A stretch of DNA of 32,959 bases from assembly GCA_013001595.1 (NCBI GenBank), contig JABDMH010000040.1, positions 1-32,959 on the forward strand. The letters run 5' to 3'. Of the stretch, positions 26,478 to 32,959 are shown one piece after another. Position numbers and translations under genes: made by a program. A model generated the notes under the pieces. That model was not told the DNA's origin, did not search any database, and worked only from the letters and a program-made list of their open reading frames with translations. The stretch comes from Saprospiraceae bacterium (GTDB lineage: Bacteria > Bacteroidota > Bacteroidia > Chitinophagales > Saprospiraceae). Position 1 is the first letter of the stretch. Every line of letters starts with the position of its first letter.

Positions 26478-27977
26478 ATGAAAAATGCGGTAATCGGGCA
26501 TGCAGGGATATTTGTGATGCTACTCACTCTTATATATTTGATGGGGTGCACGGCAGAAAACAAAACGGAAACTGAGGGCGAATTTTTGCTACCAGTTAAG
26601 GCTTATGCCGATGCCATGATTCAACTTGGTCGCGATAATTATGGAACAGAAGAATCCCCCTTGTTTGCTTCGGTCCTTGATCGTAAGTCCATGCAAATAG
26701 ATGAACGCATCGATACAATTAAGATGAGTGGGGTCAGGCAAAATGACCGTTCCGTTTTTGGCGCCAATATGATTCATGACTCAGAATTTTTCGAAATTCT
26801 ATTTGCGTTGAGTACACTGACTGGTGAAGATAAGTATGGGACTGAGGCGGATAAAGCCTTTGAGTTTTTCTTTAATCAGTGCCAAAGTGAGGTTACTGAT
26901 CTTTATTGCTGGGGTGAGCATTTGTATTGGAATTTCTTTGATGAAGATTGTGGTTACGCCCCCAATTTTGACTATCACGAGACGACTGTATGGCCCTTCT
27001 GGGAGAAAGCCTATGATGTGGCTCCTGATGCAGTTTGGAGGTTCACATTGGCGGAATGGGATCACCAAATCCATAATAAATCGACCGGTGACTTTAGTCG
27101 CCATGCCCGATATTCTAGACATGAAACCTATTCGGGGTTTGACTTTCCGCGCTATGCCGGGCAGCTGATGGAACGTTGGACCTATTCATATGGTAGGCTG
27201 GAGAACGCCGATCGTCCAGGTAGGTCGGAGTTGCGCCAGTACATCAAAGTAATGTTCGAGCGTATGAAGGATAACATGGCACAATCTGGCTCTGGTCTTT
27301 TGATCGCTGGGCGGTCCTCAAAAGGTGATCACAATTCGGTGGTATGGCTCACCAGCAATTTAGAGCTGGCCAGATGTCTAGAGGTGGCGGCACCCATCAT
27401 GGATCAGGACTTGGCGCAGGAGATGCGCGATTTCGCCATTAAGCAGGATCAGGATTTTTTAGCAGCTCCTCATCGATTGGATTCACTTGGAGGTGGATTT
27501 GCGGTCACCCTCCATGCTGAGACTGGACTTCCACGGGTACGATCTATGAACAAACCTTACAGCTCCACCTGGAGTTCGGGCTATGGGTATGGTACCCATG
27601 CCGGGGTTGCTAATACATTGTATAAAAGGTATATCTCACTCCGCAGTATGCATCCCCAAATTGCTGATCGCTATGAAGAGATGATCCTTCAGGTAGGAGA
27701 GATGTATCTCAATTCTGAGCCCGATCTCACCACCCTATTAAAACCGAATGAGTTTCAGTCGGTCATTCAGCTCATGCTGCATTGCCATAGTCTTTCTCGT
27801 AACCCACAATTTGTAGATCGAGCTGCGTTTTTTGCAAGAATGGGCATGGCACTCTTTTTAAACGATGGATCGCCATTGCCTAAAGTGACCAACCGGCACG
27901 AGCACTATGAGAGCATTACCGGTGGACCGGCCTTCATGTACCAGCTTCTGAAGCTACATCAGACATTGAATCCATGA
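26478..27977 (+). CDS. Lipoprotein with probable (alpha/alpha)-toroid fold, function unknown
   Basis: This protein has 499 residues from the ATG at 26478. I prefer that start because it places a clean lipoprotein signal ahead of Cys24 (YLMGC); an in-frame ATG at 26457 and a TTG at 26445 lie upstream. The body is predominantly helical with many conserved-looking aromatic and charged motifs: WGEHLYWNFFDED, TTVWPFWEKAYD, EWDHQIHNKSTGDFSRHARY, and GYGTHAG. The pattern recalls six-hairpin (alpha/alpha) toroid proteins, which include glycoside hydrolases and polysaccharide lyases. I cannot assign a family. It is the only plausible glycan-cleaving enzyme in this locus. Gaps with repeats on both sides mean that cotranscription with its neighbours is uncertain. 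Confidence 0.7.
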   Translation: MKNAVIGHAGIFVMLLTLIYLMGCTAENKTETEGEFLLPVKAYADAMIQLGRDNYGTEESPLFASVLDRKSMQIDERIDTIKMSGVRQNDRSVFGANMIHDSEFFEILFALSTLTGEDKYGTEADKAFEFFFNQCQSEVTDLYCWGEHLYWNFFDEDCGYAPNFDYHETTVWPFWEKAYDVAPDAVWRFTLAEWDHQIHNKSTGDFSRHARYSRHETYSGFDFPRYAGQLMERWTYSYGRLENADRPGRSELRQYIKVMFERMKDNMAQSGSGLLIAGRSSKGDHNSVVWLTSNLELARCLEVAAPIMDQDLAQEMRDFAIKQDQDFLAAPHRLDSLGGGFAVTLHAETGLPRVRSMNKPYSSTWSSGYGYGTHAGVANTLYKRYISLRSMHPQIADRYEEMILQVGEMYLNSEPDLTTLLKPNEFQSVIQLMLHCHSLSRNPQFVDRAAFFARMGMALFLNDGSPLPKVTNRHEHYESITGGPAFMYQLLKLHQTLNP

Positions 27978-28900
27978 GGGCAAAGTTGTGGTTGTTCCAT
28001 ACTGATGGAGTATATCCGCCTTTACAATTAAGGTGGTTGTGAGACCTGAAGACCAAAAAGGGGATACCTCAACACCTATTTCGTTTCCATCACGGCGGAA
28101 TATATCCGCCTCTACTGTCATTTTTGTCAAGCAACCTAAAACCTCAATACCATAACACCTCAAACCAGAATACCTCCATACCTTATACCTTTTCCACTTT
28201 TCTACCTTTTCACCCTCTATTTTGCCGGGTTCGACTGCGCTGAAGCTACGCTCACCTGACTTTGGATGTGATTGGATGTTCAAGGAATTGAGATGATGTT
28301 TTGTCGTTCCATGCCAGCGGAAAATATCCGCCTCTACTGTCATTTTTGTCAAGCAACCTAAAACCTCAATACCTCAACACCTCAAACCAGAATACCTCCA
28401 TACCCCTTTCTACCTTTTCACCCCTCATGTAACGGGTTCGACTGCGTTGAAGCTACGCTCACCCTGACTTTGGATGTGATTGGATGTTCAAGTAATGAGA
28501 TGATGTTTTGTCGTTCCATGCCGGCGGAAAATATCCGCCTCTACCGATTTTGCTCCTAGGACCAAAACACCAAAATACCTTTATACCTTAGACGCCTTTC
28601 TCTTTTTCTACCTTTACACCCCTTATTTACCGGGTTCGACTGCGCTGAAGCTGCGCTCACCCTGACTTTTGACGCGATTGGATGTTCAAGGAATTGAGAT
28701 GATGTTGTCGTTCCATGCGGCGGAAAATATCCGCCTCTACCGATTTTGCTCCTAGGACCAAAACACCTAAACACCTTAGACGCCTTCCACTTTTTCTACC
28801 TTTTCACCGCCTATTTAACGGATTCGACTTCGCTGAAGCTACGCTAACCCTGACTTTTGATATGATTGGCTTTTTACCCTATCTTTCAGTATTCATCCAA
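27978..28900. repeat. Tandem array of about 200-bp repeats with palindromic cores
   Basis: About four tandem copies start near 28083, 28303, 28510 and 28707, so the period falls from about 220 to about 197 bases, with a degenerate leading piece near 27994. Each unit opens with a palindrome of the form GGCGGAAAATATCCGCC (28094, 28317, 28523, 28719; half-preserved at 28007). It continues with ACCT-rich text and then a TTCGACTGCGCTGAAGC...CACCCTGAC block. Units 1 and 2 share one version of the segment after the palindrome and units 3 and 4 share another. No coding potential is supported. It is not a CRISPR array. Confidence 0.85.
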
Positions 28901-28933
28901 TATAGTACGTAAGTGAGTTCTACAGTTCGGAGC

Positions 28934-31084
28934 ATGCATAGCAAAATAGGGTTAAGATCCGTCACCACCACCGTATGTATTGCCTGTGTGAACCTAATGC
29001 TATTGCTATCCTGCCAATCCAGGAAATCGGACCATCAAACCTGGCAAGTCTACAAGGGTGGTCCGGACGCAAACAATTACAGCGCACTGGATCAAATCAA
29101 TAGGTCTAATGTCAAGGATCTCGAAGTTGCTTGGACTTTCTATCCCGATGACGAGCCGACAGACTTTCAATTTTGGAAATACGAATGCAATCCCATTGTG
29201 GTGGACACCCTGATGTTCATTACCTCTGCTTGGCGTCAACTATATGCCATCAATGCGGCCACAGGTGAGAAGATTTGGTCTTTCGATCCGTTGCAGGGCA
29301 GGAGGGGAGGAGGTGTGTTGAGGGGGGTGACCTATTGGAAAGGTGATGGCGGTACCGAGCGCATTTTCGTCAATGCACGCAGCAGATTATTTTCTGTAGA
29401 TGCAAGAAGCGGCAAATTGGATACCAGTTTTGGTGAACAAGGCACTATTTCACTCAACATTGATGGTGGCCCAAATCGGTCATCAATCGCCAGACTCAGT
29501 ACCCCCGGAATTATTTATCAAGATCTATTAATTATTGGTGCGGCAGTCTCTGAAAGTGCAGGCGCACCACCAGGTGATGTCAGGGCTTTTCACGTTCGCA
29601 CAGGTGCACTTGCTTGGACATTTCACACCATACCTCATCCTGGCGAGAAGGGTTACGACACTTGGCCAAAAGATGCCTACCAGTATGCCGGAGCTGCCAA
29701 TGCATGGGCAGGGTTGAGTTTGGATATGGAAAGAGGCATCGTATATGTTCCCACAGGTTCGCCCGGATATGATTACTACGCAGCCGATCGAACGGGAGCC
29801 AATCTTTTCGGCAATTGCATCATCGCACTGGACGCTGCAACCGGTGAGTACATTTGGCACTATCAAACGGTGCATCATGATATTTGGGACTATGATCTAC
29901 CTACGGCTCCCAATCTGGTGACGATAAAAAAAGACGGTCAAGAAATTGATGCCATAGCCCAGCCGAGCAAAATCGGATTCATATATGTCCTTGATCGGGA
30001 AACTGGAACGCCCATTTTTCCCATCGAGGAACGGCCTGTACCTGAAAGTCGCGTGCCTGGAGAAGAGAGCTGGCCAACCCAACCTTTTCCGACTTTACCC
30101 AAACCCTTCATCAGGCAGGCCATCACTGAAGGTGACCTGATAAAGTTTTCAGATGAAGCTTTTAGAGAAAATAAGCAGAGGTTAGATGCACTCCGCTTTG
30201 AAGGTTTATTCACCCCTCCAGATACTGCAGGAACGCTCTTTTTTCCCGGATCTCGCGGAGGGGCGGAGTGGGGAGGTGGCGGTTATGATATGGAATCTGG
30301 CATTTTGTACATCAATGTCAATGAATCACCGGAAATCGCTACCATGGATAAAGTGAAGGTGACGGACCATAAACCAGGCGAAACAAAATATGCGGTAGGC
30401 CAACGGTTCTATAATACATACTGTCTAGCTTGCCATGGTGTAGATAAATCGGGCATCGAAGCGAATCCTTCATTAGTAGATATTACCGATAGACTAAGTC
30501 CAGCTGAGATCATGGATCAGGTAAATAATGGAGCAGGCATTATGCCTTCTTTTGTGTCGGTGGTAAAAGGATACGAGGAGGAGCTCATGGCCTTTTTGGC
30601 TGAATCAGGTAAGGATGAACTTTCATCAGCCAAAAGCATGCCTGAAGATACCTCAACTACCTATCTGAACGTGACCGCTCATGGATATTTCCTGGATGGT
30701 TTGGATAGACCGATCGTCACACCTCCATGGGGTACACTCAGTGCCATCGACTTGCATACGGGTGATTATGTCTGGAAGGTGCCATTGGGTAATGATACCG
30801 AATTGCAACAACCAGGCGCACCTCCGACTGGTATCGAAAATTATGGTGGTCCAGCGGTGACCGCCGGTGGGTTGGTCTTTATTGGAGCCACACTCGATAA
30901 GACTTTTCGGGCATTTGATAGTGCGACTGGTGAAGTGTTGTGGACCACTGAATTACCTGGTCATGCCTTAGCCAATCCTGCCGTTTATCAATTGGATGGA
31001 AAGCAATATGTGAGTATAGCAGTGAGTATCGGTGCGGATCTTCGTCCCACGAAGTGTGCTGTCCTAACCTTTGCCTTACCTTAA
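28934..31084 (+). CDS. PQQ-dependent dehydrogenase lipoprotein with internal cytochrome c domain
   Basis: This quinohaemoprotein has 716 residues from the ATG at 28934; an in-frame GTG at 28913 would add seven. It would oxidise an alcohol or sugar in the periplasm and pass electrons through haem c. The lipoprotein signal ends at LLLSC. Repeated beta-propeller strands such as LYAINAATGEKIWSFDP and IALDAATGEYIWHYQ fit PQQ-binding blades, with WDYDLPTAPNLV typical of the glucose-dehydrogenase-like group. A cytochrome c domain with CLACH at about 497-501 and a likely axial methionine in GIMPSF is inserted before the last propeller blades (TLSAIDLHTGDYVWKVPLG, then GGLVFIGATLDKTFRAFDSATGEVLWTTELPG). 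No PQQ biosynthesis gene is visible. It faces the phosphoesterase gene convergently. Confidence 0.92.
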   Translation: MHSKIGLRSVTTTVCIACVNLMLLLSCQSRKSDHQTWQVYKGGPDANNYSALDQINRSNVKDLEVAWTFYPDDEPTDFQFWKYECNPIVVDTLMFITSAWRQLYAINAATGEKIWSFDPLQGRRGGGVLRGVTYWKGDGGTERIFVNARSRLFSVDARSGKLDTSFGEQGTISLNIDGGPNRSSIARLSTPGIIYQDLLIIGAAVSESAGAPPGDVRAFHVRTGALAWTFHTIPHPGEKGYDTWPKDAYQYAGAANAWAGLSLDMERGIVYVPTGSPGYDYYAADRTGANLFGNCIIALDAATGEYIWHYQTVHHDIWDYDLPTAPNLVTIKKDGQEIDAIAQPSKIGFIYVLDRETGTPIFPIEERPVPESRVPGEESWPTQPFPTLPKPFIRQAITEGDLIKFSDEAFRENKQRLDALRFEGLFTPPDTAGTLFFPGSRGGAEWGGGGYDMESGILYINVNESPEIATMDKVKVTDHKPGETKYAVGQRFYNTYCLACHGVDKSGIEANPSLVDITDRLSPAEIMDQVNNGAGIMPSFVSVVKGYEEELMAFLAESGKDELSSAKSMPEDTSTTYLNVTAHGYFLDGLDRPIVTPPWGTLSAIDLHTGDYVWKVPLGNDTELQQPGAPPTGIENYGGPAVTAGGLVFIGATLDKTFRAFDSATGEVLWTTELPGHALANPAVYQLDGKQYVSIAVSIGADLRPTKCAVLTFALP

Positions 31085-31098
31085 TATTGCAGAACCTG

Positions 31099-31144
31099 AC
31101 CGTGATGAAAGATACTTAGTTTTGAAAGCAATGTCACGGTTTTG
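31099..31144. terminator. Possible weak hairpin between convergent genes
   Basis: ACCGTGA (31099-31105) pairs with TCACGGT (31134-31140) and is followed by a short T run on the plus strand. The right arm overlaps the last codons of the minus-strand phosphoesterase gene. The loop is long (28 bases), so the call is weak. Confidence 0.35.
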
Positions 31145-32606
31145 CATCAACAGTAAATTCATGCAACATTTGGCCTTTTGGACTATAATGCTTAAAAGTC
31201 AACTGGACTTTCTCACCGTCATTAGTAGTTGACCCTTCCAAAAATCCACCCACTACGTTCAGGTAGAGATGTTCCGGCAAAACGTTTTCTTGCTTCCATC
31301 CACCAGCATGGTCATCGGCTCCAGGGCCACAGCTAAATTCCAATAATCCTGTTTCCCGGTCCTTAGATATATATTGCCAATGTCGATCTCCACAGACAAC
31401 CACGGTATTATTTTGATCTGCGAGAAATTCACGTATTTGATGACCCTCGTGATAAAATCCAATATTCGCGTGGTTGTCATTTTTCTTGCCTCTATCTGGC
31501 CCCACGATGGGCGTAGGGCTGATGATGACTTTGAAGGTTGCCGTCGATAAGGATACCGTCTCCTTAAACCATGCCATTTGTTCAAGGCCCCAGATGGTTT
31601 TGTCCGGACCATCAGGCATGGGATTGGGGCTGCGAAAATCTCTGCCCTCCATTAACCAAATCTGCAGATCTCTACCCCATTGAAAAGTGCGATATGTTTT
31701 GTGACCCATGGGTACCTGCTCCAAAAACAATGCTGTTCCTTGCTCATAGGTAAAAGCCCCCATAAACTTGGTCTGCATGCCTGGATAACAATCGTTCATC
31801 CAAGTGTCATGATCATCTTTGATAAAATAGCTGGGTACTTGTCTGTGAAAGTCGATATGGTTGGGAAAACTGTACATACGATCCCAATGCCATCGCGCCA
31901 ATGCCAGCGATTTACCATAGCCATCGTAATAGAGAATATCACCAGTATGTACAAAGAAATCTGGCTCCAGATTTAGTGCGCTGGGGTACAAAAGATAACC
32001 TTGCTCAGAATCGACATCGTTGTAGGATGTGCCGGTGGTCACAATAAATTTCACGTCCTTGGCTTGGTCAACCTCAGGAGCTGTGGTGAAGGAACCCTCA
32101 ATGCTGGCACCTATCTGAGCGGATCCAGGTGCCCTTGATTGTGCCACAATCAAATATTTGGTACCAGCTTTCAGCTTCTCCAACGTAAATTGAGAAGTAA
32201 AGCCAGTGGTCTTATCTACTTCCTGCCAAGAAGTCTCTAGCCAAGCCTCATCTACAGCTCGCCTGTACTTCAATTGCACCAGACCTGCTGATCCTGGAGT
32301 AGCACCCTCAATATTGTTTATGGTATGGCCATCGGGGAAGGTCACAATAGGTGTTTTATTGGGCCGGCCTTTTCTGGATTCAAGCTTGCCAGATTCTACA
32401 TCAAAGTACTTCACATCTGGCTTTACTGCGTCGTAAATGCGTTCTTGATTTTTGGTTAGCCTAGTCCAGATCAATGCTCGGTTTTGTGAAACTTCACCGA
32501 TCTTGATCCCGGTGGCAAAAAACGGACCGGCGTTACTTTGAGACGGATGGTAGGAGTCCCCTGAGCTTAGACTGATAAAATAAATGCAGAGAAAAAAATT
32601 ATGCAT
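31134..32606 (-). CDS. PhoD-like metallophosphoesterase (alkaline phosphatase D family)
   Basis: This 490-residue exported phosphoesterase hydrolyses phosphate esters with a metal centre. A short hydrophobic start (FFLCIYFISL) acts as a signal. Residues about 25-175 form the beta-rich PhoD N-terminal domain (ATGIKIGEVSQNRALIWTRL). The catalytic domain shows HTGDILYYDGYG from 220, KDDHDTW from 263 and CGDRHWQY at 405-412, the usual metal-ligand motifs. The length fits. Such genes commonly sit near sulfatase loci. It runs opposite to the rest of the locus, so it is a separate transcript, divergent from the partial gene at the right edge. Whether it has a phosphatase or phosphodiesterase preference cannot be told. 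Confidence 0.9.
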   Translation of the reverse strand: MHNFFLCIYFISLSSGDSYHPSQSNAGPFFATGIKIGEVSQNRALIWTRLTKNQERIYDAVKPDVKYFDVESGKLESRKGRPNKTPIVTFPDGHTINNIEGATPGSAGLVQLKYRRAVDEAWLETSWQEVDKTTGFTSQFTLEKLKAGTKYLIVAQSRAPGSAQIGASIEGSFTTAPEVDQAKDVKFIVTTGTSYNDVDSEQGYLLYPSALNLEPDFFVHTGDILYYDGYGKSLALARWHWDRMYSFPNHIDFHRQVPSYFIKDDHDTWMNDCYPGMQTKFMGAFTYEQGTALFLEQVPMGHKTYRTFQWGRDLQIWLMEGRDFRSPNPMPDGPDKTIWGLEQMAWFKETVSLSTATFKVIISPTPIVGPDRGKKNDNHANIGFYHEGHQIREFLADQNNTVVVCGDRHWQYISKDRETGLLEFSCGPGADDHAGGWKQENVLPEHLYLNVVGGFLEGSTTNDGEKVQLTFKHYSPKGQMLHEFTVDAKP

Positions 32607-32744
32607 TGACGTATATTAGGGTTGATGTACGAAATGGGAAAGATAGTAAGAAATGATGGAGGGCTCGATCAATATTGGTTTTGAATTAATGCACTTTGTA
32701 TTTTCTGTACTTGCAGATTTCTAATGATTGCACAAAAAACATTT

Positions 32745-32959
32745 ATGTGGAAGGAAAAATTAGTCATTTATGATACCTTGGTAGATAAATGTCCACGATT
32801 TGATCGTAAGGGTAAAACGATGCCATATACTTCTGCCAATGGTTATATGTTTTCGTTGGTGAATAAAGATGGAGAGCTTGGCTTTAGATATGGCAAGGAA
32901 GTTCAGGAAAAATATATTGCTGAGTTCAATTCCTCGATTTATAAATCGTATGGAGCGAC
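32745..32959 (+). CDS. Small TfoX/YjbR-like protein, cut by the window edge
   Basis: An open frame of at least 71 residues begins MWKEKLVIYDTLVDKCPRF and runs off the right edge without a stop. The motifs PYTSANGYMFSLV and LGFRYGKEVQEKYIAEF resemble small cytoplasmic proteins of the TfoX N-terminal/YjbR-like group; the family call is from pattern only. An in-frame ATG at 32724 would add seven residues. The 138 bases between it and the phosphoesterase gene form a shared divergent promoter region. Confidence 0.6.
   Translation, partial: MWKEKLVIYDTLVDKCPRFDRKGKTMPYTSANGYMFSLVNKDGELGFRYGKEVQEKYIAEFNSSIYKSYGA

Noticed and set aside
27954-28774. Minus-strand open frames across the repeat array
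   Set aside because: They repeat with the array units and code for repeat text only, with no credible start or domain.
27978-28900. CRISPR-like array
   Set aside because: Units are about 200 bases and similar along their whole length, with no short repeat and unique spacer pattern and no cas genes nearby.

Overview
The window comes from a Bacteroidota chromosome, probably a Saprospiria/Lewinella-like marine or sediment lineage (the genus is a guess). Three things support this: a SusC/SusD outer-membrane pair led by an ECF sigma factor and a FecR anti-sigma factor, a secreted LamG protein ending in a type IX secretion (T9SS) sorting domain, and many Bacteroidota-type lipoprotein signals without clear Shine-Dalgarno sites.

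Layout. 1-2101: a tRNA-Asp with its terminator and a T9SS-exported LamG protein, all on the minus strand. 2102-3108: non-coding, with a repeat-like element and an inverted repeat. 3109-9998: ECF sigma, FecR, a SusC-like TonB transporter with an N-terminal STN signalling domain, and a SusD lipoprotein, followed by a strong hairpin. 10324-20031: a tightly packed enzyme block (Tat-exported FAD oxidoreductase, FMN-binding-like protein, sulfatase, then three paralogous FAD oxidoreductases). 20430-26236: a second, more A+T-rich block (FMN-binding-like protein, a double FAD-oxidoreductase/HEAT fusion, a second sulfatase). 26478-27977: a lipoprotein with a probable helical-toroid fold. 27978-28900: a tandem-repeat array. 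28934-31084: a PQQ dehydrogenase with an internal haem c domain. 31134-32606 (minus): a PhoD-like phosphoesterase. The right edge cuts a small TfoX/YjbR-like gene.

How the genes may work together. SusC/SusD would bind and import a substrate under cell-surface signalling control. Two formylglycine-type sulfatases point to a sulfated substrate. There is no recognisable glycoside hydrolase or classical polysaccharide lyase; instead the locus encodes five exported FAD_oxidored (PF12831-type) proteins and one PQQ/cytochrome c dehydrogenase. Each of two of the flavoproteins lies next to a secreted protein carrying a D-x-x-[ST]-G-A-T motif, which matches the site where ApbE attaches FMN covalently in RnfG/NqrC-type domains. 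The most interesting hypothesis is a periplasmic, flavin-based redox pathway acting on a sulfated compound, with flavinylated electron carriers paired with dedicated FAD dehydrogenases or reductases. The motif and gene pairing are visible in the sequence; covalent flavinylation, electron flow and substrate are inferred.
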